DNA of 64,000 nt from JBKEDC01 sp047972995 (GTDB taxonomy: Bacteria; Bacteroidota; Bacteroidia; Bacteroidales; Prolixibacteraceae). The notes beneath the pieces were generated by a model. That model was not told the DNA's origin. It did no database searches and saw only the letters and a program-made list of their open reading frames with translations. Of this stretch, positions 8,776 to 16,641 are shown piece by piece. The position numbers were made by a program, and so were the translations under genes. Each line of letters begins with the position of its first letter. Position 1 is the stretch's first letter. Where the stretch lies: assembly GCA_047972995.1 (NCBI GenBank), contig JBKEBD010000017.1, positions 1 through 64,000 on the forward strand. Reading direction: 5' to 3'.

Positions 8776-8805
8776 CAAATGTAAGATATTATACTTTTCA
8801 ACAAA
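8776..8805 (-). promoter_or_regulatory. Promoter of rprXY
   Basis: On the minus strand TTTG (8802-8805), an 18-nt spacer and TACATTTG (8776-8783) fit the Bacteroidota TTTG/TAnnTTTG consensus. The -7 box ends 6 nt from the rprX ATG. Confidence 0.6.
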
Positions 8806-8871
8806 ACATTCTTTAACTCAAATTAACTAGAAACTAGCTATTTTAGATTTTTTGTATTTTGTGAAATTTTT

Positions 8872-9169
8872 GGCTCTATGTTGTTTGTAATGGGTAGCAT
8901 ATTTGACAAAGCGGCTCGAAAATTGTGTCTTTTGCCATGAAAATCATCACTGTTTGTTTCGAAAACAGCTTTATAACGTTTTGTGTGTAAATACTTTGTC
9001 TCAGGCGATTAATCTTAATAGCATAATGGTATTCACGGCACTATTCCCCGCAGGGGATTAATCTCGATCATTAAGATTGAAGCCAGATGGGCTAGGCAAG
9101 GTTACGGCATCTTTTTACTATTAAGATTGAAGACCTCTGGGCTTTATCCACTACAAACAACATAGAGCC
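8872..9169. mobile_element. MITE-like element with ~24-bp terminal inverted repeats
   Basis: The left end GGCTCTATGTTGTTTGTAATGG (from 8872) and the right end CCACTACAAACAACATAGAGCC (to 9169) are inverted copies with one mismatch. The flanks AAATTTTT (8864-8871) and AATTTTTT (9170-9177) are near-identical 8-mers, consistent with an 8-bp target duplication. The 298-bp interior has no long reading frame but contains further short inverted words (ATTAATCTTAATAG and CTATTAAGATTGAAG). An end beginning GGCTCTATGT and an 8-bp duplication would fit an ISL3-family derivative; that family assignment is inference from memory. It fills most of the 8771-9228 gap. Confidence 0.6.
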
Positions 9170-9228
9170 AATTTTTTTAAAGTGTAACCTATCTTTTTCT
9201 AAAGCAAAGCTAAAATTGGAGGTCGGAA

Positions 9229-9984
9229 CTAAGGCAGAATATTGCTAATGTCTTCTTGTTGAATCTTTTCTAAGGCTGCTTTCGAAGCTTCTTGCTGTGC
9301 TTCCTTTTTCGATGCACCTCGTCCTTTGCCTAGGCGAATGCCGTCGGACATAACAGAGGCTGCAAAGCCAGACGACTTGCCGCCATTGGGCGATGGAAGC
9401 TCATTGGTGTTAAACTTCAACTCCTTTTTGTTTTTTTGCGCCCATTCAATCAACAAACTTTTGTAGTTTTCATTGCTGCTAGCCACTTCATTTAAATCAA
9501 CATGATTTGGAATGAGTCGTTTTACAATGAAATCTTTGGTGCATCGATAGCCCAAATCAAGATATAGCGCACCGATGAATGCTTCAAAAGCATCGCCATA
9601 AATGTGGCTATTTGTATTTTTGGTGTTAATGTTGGTTTGAATGAAAATGTCGAGCTCAATGTCTTGCGTAAGTTGCGTAAGAAATGTACGGTTTACCAAC
9701 TTCGAACGCATTTGCGTAAGAAAACCTTCATCTTGAGCTGGGAAACGGTTGTATAGAAATTCGGCAACAATAGAGCCTAAGATAGCGTCGCCAAGATATT
9801 CTAGGCGTTCATTGTTGATAGGAATGTTTTGAGCGCTAATTTTAGAAACAGATTTATGAATCATGGCTGTTTCATAGAGCTCCATGTTCTTGGGTTTGCA
9901 CCCAATCATTTCTTTTAGAAAGAAGTAAAACTCTTTCCGCTTAGGCGAAAAGAGTTTTACTCTAGAACCAAATAAACTTATCAC
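9229..9984 (-). CDS. rnc: Ribonuclease III
   Basis: Double-strand-specific endoribonuclease for rRNA and mRNA processing. The 251-residue protein has an N-terminal extension of ~40 residues, then the RNase III domain with signature ERLEYLGDAILG (catalytic acidic residues) and the second acidic motif GDAFEAFIGALYLD. A C-terminal dsRNA-binding domain (~170-245) ends in GRGASKKEAQQEASKAAL. It is the last gene of an acpP-fabF-rnc cluster and starts 3 bp after the fabF stop, so it is probably co-transcribed; this order is common in Bacteroidota. Confidence 0.95.
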   Translation of the reverse strand: MISLFGSRVKLFSPKRKEFYFFLKEMIGCKPKNMELYETAMIHKSVSKISAQNIPINNERLEYLGDAILGSIVAEFLYNRFPAQDEGFLTQMRSKLVNRTFLTQLTQDIELDIFIQTNINTKNTNSHIYGDAFEAFIGALYLDLGYRCTKDFIVKRLIPNHVDLNEVASSNENYKSLLIEWAQKNKKELKFNTNELPSPNGGKSSGFAASVMSDGIRLGKGRGASKKEAQQEASKAALEKIQQEDISNILP

Positions 9985-9987
9985 GTC

Positions 9988-11232
9988 TTATTTGTATTTT
10001 TTTAGAATAACCGAAGCATTATGTCCACCAAAACCAAAAGTGTTGCTCAAGGCATAGTTCACTTCTTTTTGTTTTGCAACATTAAATGTGAAGTCGAAAC
10101 GTTCATCTAATGCGGGATCGTCGGTGAAGTGGTTGATTGTGGGAGGTATGATACTTTCGTTAATTGCCATAACTGAGGCGATAGCTTCAATAGCACCGGC
10201 AGCACCCAAAAGATGACCAGTCATTGATTTAGTTGAGCTAATGCTTAAGTTGAAAGCGTGGTCGCCGAATACGTTTCTTACGGCTGTTGGCTCTGCAATA
10301 TCACCAAGTGGTGTCGATGTACCATGCACGTTAATATAGTCGATAGCTTCAGGAGAAATGCCTGCATCTTCCAATGCCCATTTCATAACCAAAGTAGCAC
10401 CCATACCATCGGGGTCTGGAGCTGTCATGTGGTAAGCATCATCGCTCATGCCACCGCCTACAAACTCAGCGTAGATTTTCGCACCGCGAGCTTTTGCGTG
10501 TTCATATTCTTCGAAGATAAGAGCACCGGCACCTTCTCCCATTACAAAACCATCGCGATCGACATCGAATGGGCGAGAAGCTGTTTTAGGGTCGTCGTTT
10601 CTTGTAGAAAGTGCACGCATAGCGTTGAAACCACCCAAACCAGCGTGGTTAATAGCAGCTTCAGATCCTCCCGTAATGAAAACATCGGCTTTACCCATGC
10701 GGATAAGGTTGAATGCTTCAATCATGGCGTGAGTTGAAGATGCACAAGCTGAAGTTGTTGTAAAGTTTGGTCCGCGGAATCCAAAGCGGATGGCCAATTG
10801 TCCACCAGCAATATTACCGATCATTTTAGGAATGAAGAATGGATTGAATTTAGGGTTTTCTGGATTGTAGGCTTTCACTTCATCGTAGAAAGTTTCTAAA
10901 CCTCCGATACCAGCACCCCAGATTACTCCACCGCGGTTTTTATCGAATGTTTCAAGGTCTAAGCCGCAGTCTTCCATAGCTTGAGTTGCCGCAGCATAGG
11001 CATATAATGTGTATAAGTCGTTTTTACGGACTTCTTTTTTAGGCACGTATTCAGTTGGGGCGAAGTTTTTCACTTCGCAAGCAAATTGTGTTTTGTGTTT
11101 GCTTGCATCCATTTTAGTTATAGCTCCAGCACCGCTCACACCTTTTTTAAGTGCGTCAAAAAACTCAGGTATAGAGTTACCTAAGGGATTTACAGTTCCT
11201 AGCCCTGTAATAACTACTCTTTTCAATTCCAT
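9988..11232 (-). CDS. fabF: 3-oxoacyl-ACP synthase II FabF
   Basis: Condensing enzyme that elongates acyl-ACP with malonyl-ACP in type II fatty acid synthesis. The 414-residue protein has the Cys-His-His triad: Cys in TTSACASSTHAM (~165), His in INVHGTSTPLGD (~305), and His in MTGHLLGAAGAIEA (~342). The start RVVITGLGTVNPLG and the end NTFGFGGHNAS are also typical. It lies between acpP (170 bp upstream) and rnc (3 bp downstream) in one direction. Confidence 0.97.
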   Translation of the reverse strand: MELKRVVITGLGTVNPLGNSIPEFFDALKKGVSGAGAITKMDASKHKTQFACEVKNFAPTEYVPKKEVRKNDLYTLYAYAAATQAMEDCGLDLETFDKNRGGVIWGAGIGGLETFYDEVKAYNPENPKFNPFFIPKMIGNIAGGQLAIRFGFRGPNFTTTSACASSTHAMIEAFNLIRMGKADVFITGGSEAAINHAGLGGFNAMRALSTRNDDPKTASRPFDVDRDGFVMGEGAGALIFEEYEHAKARGAKIYAEFVGGGMSDDAYHMTAPDPDGMGATLVMKWALEDAGISPEAIDYINVHGTSTPLGDIAEPTAVRNVFGDHAFNLSISSTKSMTGHLLGAAGAIEAIASVMAINESIIPPTINHFTDDPALDERFDFTFNVAKQKEVNYALSNTFGFGGHNASVILKKYK

Positions 11233-11321
11233 AACCTCTGTGTTATTGTGTTTTTCAAATTTAGGCTCTTTAGTTAACTTGAGACCTAAAGGATGTTTTC
11301 AAGAAGTAACTTCCTAAAAAC

Positions 11322-11355
11322 TATATTCGACCACAAAAAATTGTGGCCGAATATA
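11322..11355. other. Hairpin in the acpP-fabF intergenic region
   Basis: TATATTCGACCACAA (11322-11336) and TTGTGGCCGAATATA (11341-11355) form a 15-bp stem with one mismatch and an AAAA loop. No strong T-run follows on the minus strand, so it may be a partial terminator or an mRNA processing/stability hairpin that separates abundant acpP message from fabF. Confidence 0.5.
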
Positions 11356-11402
11356 TAATTCTGCCTAGGAAAGGCAAATTTTTTAAATTTAGCTAGGCTA
11401 AA

Positions 11403-11645
11403 TTATGCTTTTGCTGCTTCGATATGAGCGATAGCTTCACCTACAGTAGTGATTTTTTCAGCTTCATCATCTGGAATAGAAAGATCAAATTCGTTTTCGA
11501 ATTCCATGATTAATTCTACAGTATCCAAAGAGTCAGCACCTAGATCGTTTGTGAATGATGCTCCTTCTACTACTTCGCTTTCATCAACGTCTAGTTTGTT
11601 AGCGATAATTGCTTTTACTTTAGCTGCAATATCAGACATAGTCAA
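11403..11645 (-). CDS. acpP: Acyl carrier protein
   Basis: An acidic protein of 80 residues (78 from the second Met, MSDIAAKV, which is the usual family start). It is one four-helix ACP domain with the phosphopantetheine attachment Ser39 in GADSLDTVELIMEFE. It carries growing acyl chains for fatty acid synthesis and is the first gene of acpP-fabF-rnc. It is divergent from purN, with promoters for both expected in 11646-11829. Confidence 0.97.
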   Translation of the reverse strand: MTMSDIAAKVKAIIANKLDVDESEVVEGASFTNDLGADSLDTVELIMEFENEFDLSIPDDEAEKITTVGEAIAHIEAAKA

Positions 11646-11829
11646 AAAATTTAAGGGTTTAAAATTATTTTCTGTTTCTAAAACGGTTGCAAAGTAATAT
11701 ATTTAACTCCCAAAGTTCAAAGTAATTTTGAAAGAAAAGAGTGATTAATCACTATATTTTTTGATTAGTTAGGTTTTTATCGACTTTTCGAGTCGAACGG
11801 TCGAACGGAAAAATGTAAATACAAACGAT

Positions 11830-12411
11830 ATGAAGAGAATTGTTATTTTCGCCTCAGGATCAGGTACTAACGCGCGTGCTATTATACGTAAATTCAGTAT
11901 AAATACCTATGTAAAAGTAGTGTCGGTCTATACAAACAAGGTTGGAGCAGGAGTTATTGCTCATGCAAGGGATGAAAATGTGCCCTGTGTGGTTTTTTCT
12001 AGAGAAGACCTCTATGAGAGCAATAAAATACGAAATGAGTTGAGGGAAAACAACATTGACTTGATTGTGCTAGCCGGATTCTTGTGGCTTTTCCCAGCTG
12101 AAATAGTGGCGGAATTTCCGGTGTTGAACATTCATCCAGCTCTTTTGCCTAAATATGGAGGGAAAGGAATGTATGGGTTGAGGGTGTATCAAGCGGTGCT
12201 TGAAAACAAGGAGAAAGAGAGTGGAATAACCATTCATTTGGTAAATGAAGTTTATGATTCAGGACTGATTTTACGCCAAGTTTTAGTGCCGGTGAGCAAT
12301 GATGATACTCCGGATTCTTTACAAAAGCGAATTCAAGAAAAGGAGTATGAGCATTATCCTCAGGTTATTGCCGAAGTGTTGTTAATAGAAAATCTAGAGA
12401 TAAAAGATTAA
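11830..12411 (+). CDS. purN: Phosphoribosylglycinamide formyltransferase (10-formyl-THF-dependent)
   Basis: Transfers a formyl group from 10-formyltetrahydrofolate to GAR in purine synthesis. The 193-residue protein has the N-terminal IVIFASGSGTNARAII, the catalytic Asn/His pair in LNIHPALLPKYGGKG, and the Asp in VYDSGLIL. It lies divergently from acpP, as in other Bacteroidales. The next gene follows after 80 bp in the same direction. Confidence 0.95.
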   Translation: MKRIVIFASGSGTNARAIIRKFSINTYVKVVSVYTNKVGAGVIAHARDENVPCVVFSREDLYESNKIRNELRENNIDLIVLAGFLWLFPAEIVAEFPVLNIHPALLPKYGGKGMYGLRVYQAVLENKEKESGITIHLVNEVYDSGLILRQVLVPVSNDDTPDSLQKRIQEKEYEHYPQVIAEVLLIENLEIKD

Positions 12412-12491
12412 CCGACGATAGGGAAACATTATAATAATGGTATCTTTATCCCAAACATAATTGCTGAAAAGCAATTTTAAAGGAGTAAGCT

Positions 12492-14159
12492 ATGGATAAA
12501 ATGGTAACTACGCATTGTGTGAATAATGGCGTAATGCAAGCATATAAATTGGGCACGAGTTTAAGAACGGTTTGTGCTGATCAGCATATTGAGTTGAAGT
12601 ATCCCGTGATTGGCGCTTTGGTGAATAACACAGCTAAGGATTTGGAATTTGCCTTGGTGAAATCAAAACAGATAGAATTCATCGATTATGAACATCGTGA
12701 AGGGCAGCGCATTTATCGTCGTTCGTTGCAGTTCTTGCTTTACGTGGCTGTTCGAGGCGTGTTTCCTCAAGTGAAATTGCAGATTCAAAATGGAATAGGC
12801 AAAGGTTGTTATTGCGAGCTTTCGGGTTTGGGTAGAAAAATCACGGGCGATGATGTGTTGCAAATAAAAGCCGAAATGCAGCAATGGGTGCACCGCGATG
12901 TGCCTTTTGTGCGAAAAGGAATGTTTTTAACAGAGGCTGTTAATGAATTGGTGAAGAGTGGGCTAGAAGAAAAAGCATCGCTTTTTGAGCAAAAGGGAAG
13001 TTTGTTTTCGCACCTGTATTATTTGGAAGATTATTGCAATTATTTTTATGGGGCTCATGTGCCATCAACAGCCTATTTGGCGGTGTTCGACTTAGCAATA
13101 TATAAAGACGGCCTAATTTTGCAATTGCCCGATGTGGAAGATAATTGTAGGGTTTATCCTTTTGAATTACAAAATAAGCTACTCGGAGTTTTTCAGGAAT
13201 ATAACAAATGGGTGGAACTCCTAGGGGTGCCGAATTTGAGCGATTTAAATGATTTGGTTGATCGCGGCATGGCGGGCGATGCCATTAAGGTGTCGGAAGC
13301 TTTGCAAGAAAAGAAAGTGGCAGAAATTGCCAATGCGATCACCAATTGTGGACGAGATATTAAGGTGATATTGGTGGCGGGACCTTCGTCGTCGGGGAAA
13401 ACTACCTTTAGTAAACGCTTGTCTATTCAGTTGGCTGTTAATGGTGTTCGACCTCATCTTATTTCGCTCGATGATTATTTTGTGAACAGGGAAGACACAC
13501 CGCTCGATGCGTATGGAAATTATGATTTTGAGGCGCTAGAGGCTATTGATGTGCGCCATTTTAATAACGATTTGAAAGTGCTGTTGCAAGGGGAGTCTGT
13601 TGAGCTTCCACGATTTAATTTTATGCTAGGAAGGCAAGAAAAATCAGGGAATTGCTTGAAGCTAGAGCCCGGACATATTCTGATTGTAGAGGGTATTCAT
13701 GGTATGAATCCTGATTTGATTCCCGATTTGAGCTCAGAGCATATCTTTAAGGTTTTTCTTTCGGCTCTTACACAGATTTCGCACGACGATCAGAATTATA
13801 TTTCTACTACCGATAATCGTTTGATTCGTCGTTTAGTGCGCGATAGTAAATATAGAGGATATTCTGCAAAGGAAACGATTGGACGCTGGCCGAGCGTGCG
13901 TAGAGGTGAGGAAAAGAACATATTTCCTTATCAAGAACACGCCGACATCATGTTTAATTCGGCACTGATTTATGAGCTGTCGGTATTGAAAAAACACGCT
14001 GAGCCTTTGCTTGAAGCAGTGCCCGAATCGTGTGTTGAATATGCCGATGCAAGCCGATTTCTCAAGTTCTTTGGCTACTTCCGACACATCGATGATAACG
14101 AGATTCCTCCTACATCGCTTTTGCGTGAGTTTCTTGGGGGAAGCAGTTTTGAATACTGA
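12492..14159 (+). CDS. ThrRS-N-terminal-like / uridine kinase fusion protein
   Basis: A two-part protein of 555 residues. The N-terminal half (~1-230) looks like the TGS plus second additional (editing) domain of threonyl-tRNA synthetase: the VIGALVNNTAKDLEF region, then the IYRRSLQFLLYVA segment. The C-terminal half (~285-500) is a uridine-kinase/phosphoribulokinase P-loop domain with Walker A GPSSSGKTTFSKRL at about 297, SLDDYF (~325), and LIVEGIHGMNP (~400). A clear Shine-Dalgarno-like AAGGAG lies 8 nt before the ATG, supporting the start. Fusions of this kind are known in anaerobes, but the substrate and physiological role are not established. It may simply phosphorylate a nucleoside. Confidence 0.8.
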   Translation: MDKMVTTHCVNNGVMQAYKLGTSLRTVCADQHIELKYPVIGALVNNTAKDLEFALVKSKQIEFIDYEHREGQRIYRRSLQFLLYVAVRGVFPQVKLQIQNGIGKGCYCELSGLGRKITGDDVLQIKAEMQQWVHRDVPFVRKGMFLTEAVNELVKSGLEEKASLFEQKGSLFSHLYYLEDYCNYFYGAHVPSTAYLAVFDLAIYKDGLILQLPDVEDNCRVYPFELQNKLLGVFQEYNKWVELLGVPNLSDLNDLVDRGMAGDAIKVSEALQEKKVAEIANAITNCGRDIKVILVAGPSSSGKTTFSKRLSIQLAVNGVRPHLISLDDYFVNREDTPLDAYGNYDFEALEAIDVRHFNNDLKVLLQGESVELPRFNFMLGRQEKSGNCLKLEPGHILIVEGIHGMNPDLIPDLSSEHIFKVFLSALTQISHDDQNYISTTDNRLIRRLVRDSKYRGYSAKETIGRWPSVRRGEEKNIFPYQEHADIMFNSALIYELSVLKKHAEPLLEAVPESCVEYADASRFLKFFGYFRHIDDNEIPPTSLLREFLGGSSFEY

Positions 14160-14209
14160 TTCAATTATGAATTGGCAGTGCAACGTTAGGTAATTACGAA
14201 TTGGCAGTT

Positions 14210-14773
14210 TTATCCTCTGATTACTTTTATTTGTCCGCTGCAACCAAGTTTGATAATGCTTGATGGAGTGCTTGGGGTTTTGTCGTCTTGGCGGTAGCCC
14301 ACAATGTAGTCAACGGCTGATTTGATTTCCTCGCTAATTTCCTCGAAAAAGGCGGCTGATGCTTCTCCGCTAATATTGGCAGAAGTAGAAACTATGGGCT
14401 TTCTAAATCGTTGAATGAGCTGTTGGGTGAATGGTTCGCTGCTGATGCGAATGCCCACGCTGCCATCTTCGGCTATTAGGTTTGAAGCTAGGTTTTTTGC
14501 GCCATCGTAAATGATGGTAACCGGCTTTTCGCTTAGCTCGATAAGGTCGTAGGCAATTTCGGGCACTTCACCCACATAGCGGTCGATAAGGTTTATGTTC
14601 TCCATTAGCACGAGCATACTTTTAGAGTCTGCTCGTTTTTTTATTTCATACACTCGCTTCACCGCTTCTGCATTGGTAGCATCGCAGCCAATGCCCCAAA
14701 TGGTGTCGGTAGGGTAAAGTATTACGCCTCCGTTGTGTAGCACATCGAGTGCTTTAATGATATCGTTCTTCAT
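14210..14773 (-). CDS. tsaC: L-threonylcarbamoyladenylate synthase (TsaC/Sua5, YrdC domain)
   Basis: Makes threonylcarbamoyl-AMP from Thr, bicarbonate and ATP, the first step of t6A37 tRNA modification. The 187-residue protein is a single YrdC domain (short TsaC length, no Sua5 extension): YPTDTIWGIGCDATN near the start, IKKRADSKSMLVL, and the late VSTSANISGEA. Convergent with the preceding kinase-fusion gene (50 bp between stops). Its product feeds the substrate pool of MtaB encoded at 0.5-1.8 kb. Confidence 0.92.
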   Translation of the reverse strand: MKNDIIKALDVLHNGGVILYPTDTIWGIGCDATNAEAVKRVYEIKKRADSKSMLVLMENINLIDRYVGEVPEIAYDLIELSEKPVTIIYDGAKNLASNLIAEDGSVGIRISSEPFTQQLIQRFRKPIVSTSANISGEASAAFFEEISEEIKSAVDYIVGYRQDDKTPSTPSSIIKLGCSGQIKVIRG

Positions 14774-14776
14774 AAT

Positions 14777-14957
14777 GGGCAGTTGTTAGTGGTCAATTGT
14801 TAATGGTTAATTGCCTGCGGGATTGCTGGTTTTCATGATGCTCGTGATAAGCTTAACTAATTCAATTGCATCAGTATGAATACTGGTTTCGTGTTGTTGA
14901 TAGATGAATCAGTGGTTAATTGTTTAATGGAGATTTGTCATTAACAATTAACCACTG
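14777..14957. repeat. Intergenic AGTGGTTAATTGTTAATG-type words and palindrome
   Basis: CAGTGGTTAATTGTTTAATG (14910-14929) and CATTAACAATTAACCACTG (14939-14957) form a 19-bp inverted repeat with one extra T and a 9-nt loop, just past the lysA stop codon. Related words (AGTGGTCAATTGTTAATGGTTAATTG) sit at about 14787-14812 before tsaC. It may act as a 3' hairpin for lysA. Similar low-complexity words occur at 14160-14205 and 40300-40330. Confidence 0.5.
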
Positions 14958-14971
14958 ACCACTAATCATTA

Positions 14972-16237
14972 TTATTGAAAGCTTTTTGCAGCTTTGAAGT
15001 CAACGGTGGCAAACAAGTCGTTGTACGTTTCTGCACGACGAATTTCTACCACTTCACCATTGGCGCGAAGCAATAATTCGGCAGAACGCAATTTACCATT
15101 ATAGTTGAATCCCATGGCGTGACCGTGTGCTCCTGTGTCGTGAATTACCACAAGGTCGCCTGCTTCGGTAGCTGGCAATTCGCGGTTGATGGCGAATTTG
15201 TCGTTGTTTTCACAAAGAGAACCTGTTACGTCGAAAGTTTCAGTTAATGGCGCATTTTCTTTGCCTAGCACGGTGATGTGGTGGTATGAACCATACAATG
15301 CTGGGCGCATTAGGTTCGCCATACAAGCATCAAGTCCTACGTATTTTTTAAATGTTTCTTTAATGTGCAATACCTCTGAAACCACGTAGCCGTAAGGACC
15401 TGTAATGGCACGTCCCGACTCGAAATATACTTTCAGTGGAGCTAATCCGTTAGCTTCAATTTTTTCGGCATATTGTTTTTTAATACCAGCGCTCACGTAA
15501 TTTAAATCTACGGGGTTTTGTTCTGGTTTGTAAGGAATACCAATACCACCACCTAGGTTAGCAAACTCAAATTTAATATCAAGTTCTTTGCTGATTTCGG
15601 CAATTACGCTGAAAATAAGTTCTGCAGTTTCTACGAAATACTCTGGGTTCAACTCGTTTGATGCTACCATAGTGTGGATACCGAAGCGTTTCACTCCTTT
15701 AGCTTTTAGTTTTGCATAGCCTTCAGTAAGTTGCTCGCGAGTAAATCCGTATTTAGAGTCTTCAGGGTTACCAATGATGATGTTTCCTTCTTTCAAAGCT
15801 CCTGGATTCCAACGGAAACAAACCAACTCTGGGATGCCTGCTTTTTCTTCTAGGAAGTCGATGTGTGAAATATCATCGAGGTTGATGATTGCGCCAAGTT
15901 CTACCGCTTTTTTAAATTCACCGGCAGGAGTATCGTTTGAGGTGAACATGATTTCTTCACCACTCATGCCCAATTGTTCTGCCAAAATCAATTCAGCCAT
16001 TGAGCTACAATCGATACCAAAGTTTGCTTTGGTGCGCAAAAGATTCATTAAATGTGGGTTCGGACAAGCCTTGATTGCGTAATATTCTTTGAAACCTTTA
16101 TTCCAAGCAAAGGCTTTAGTGAAGCTTAGCGCATAGTCCATCATTGATTTTTCATCGTAGATGTGAAAAGGGGTTGGATAGGTTTTAATGATTTCTTGGA
16201 TTTTCTCTTTCGAGAAAGGAAGTTGCTTTGTTGACAT
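14972..16237 (-). CDS. lysA: Diaminopimelate decarboxylase
   Basis: PLP enzyme that converts meso-diaminopimelate to L-lysine in the cytoplasm. The 421-residue alanine-racemase-fold protein has the PLP Lys56 in YYAIKACPNPHL, the glycine loop LGGGIGIPY, FESGRAITGPYG, and the partner-subunit Cys motif GSLCENND (CESxD in many homologues). The C-terminal MGFNYNGKLRSAELL follows. It is transcribed alone, with a palindrome after its stop. No lysine riboswitch-like structure is visible in the leader. Confidence 0.85.
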   Translation of the reverse strand: MSTKQLPFSKEKIQEIIKTYPTPFHIYDEKSMMDYALSFTKAFAWNKGFKEYYAIKACPNPHLMNLLRTKANFGIDCSSMAELILAEQLGMSGEEIMFTSNDTPAGEFKKAVELGAIINLDDISHIDFLEEKAGIPELVCFRWNPGALKEGNIIIGNPEDSKYGFTREQLTEGYAKLKAKGVKRFGIHTMVASNELNPEYFVETAELIFSVIAEISKELDIKFEFANLGGGIGIPYKPEQNPVDLNYVSAGIKKQYAEKIEANGLAPLKVYFESGRAITGPYGYVVSEVLHIKETFKKYVGLDACMANLMRPALYGSYHHITVLGKENAPLTETFDVTGSLCENNDKFAINRELPATEAGDLVVIHDTGAHGHAMGFNYNGKLRSAELLLRANGEVVEIRRAETYNDLFATVDFKAAKSFQ

Positions 16238-16338
16238 ATTATGAAGTATATAGTTATTCTAAAATGAGTTGCAAATATAATAAAGAATAGATACAAATAA
16301 CAAGATGATAGGGCATTGTTAATTTTAAAACGAACGGA

Positions 16339-16369
16339 TTTGTTGTAATCGTACATTTTGTTATTTTTG
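16339..16369 (+). promoter_or_regulatory. Promoter of tRNA-Arg(CCU)
   Basis: TTTG (16339-16342), a 19-nt spacer and TATTTTTG (16362-16369) lie 12 nt before the tRNA 5' end: a textbook Bacteroidota promoter. Confidence 0.8.
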
Positions 16370-16381
16370 CGCTCTCTTTGG

Positions 16382-16453
16382 GGCTGAATAGTTCAACGGA
16401 TAGAACGAGCGTTTCCTAAACGCTAGATAGGGGTTCGATTCCCCTTTCGGCTA
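16382..16453 (+). tRNA. tRNA-Arg(CCU)
   Basis: A full cloverleaf: acceptor GGCTGAA/TTCGGCT (one G-U at the end), D stem GTTC/GAAC, anticodon stem AGCGT/ACGCT with loop TTCCTAA (anticodon CCT), T stem AGGGG/CCCCT with loop TTCGATT, and discriminator A. CCA is not encoded. It has its own promoter and terminator. Confidence 0.95.
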
Positions 16454-16501
16454 CAATTTGCATTAACTACTAGGTTTTAATGGTTAATGAGGTACTAAAA
16501 G

Positions 16502-16535
16502 GGGTATAATCGTGAAGGTTATACCCTCTTTTTTT
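16502..16535 (+). terminator. Terminator of tRNA-Arg
   Basis: GGGTATAA (16502-16509) pairs with TTATACCC (16519-16526), followed by TC and seven T. Confidence 0.85.
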
Positions 16536-16641
16536 GCGTTTGTTTTGCTTTTGAAGAATCTGTTTCTTTGGAATAGAAGGGCAAAAAAACGGATAGACCA
16601 CCAAAGGACTACCCGTTTAACGATTTCAAGTTCTTGGGGAA

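Noticed and set aside
8872..9169. Complete insertion sequence
   Set aside because: At 298 bp there is no room for a transposase, and no reading frame of useful length exists inside. It is recorded as MITE-like.
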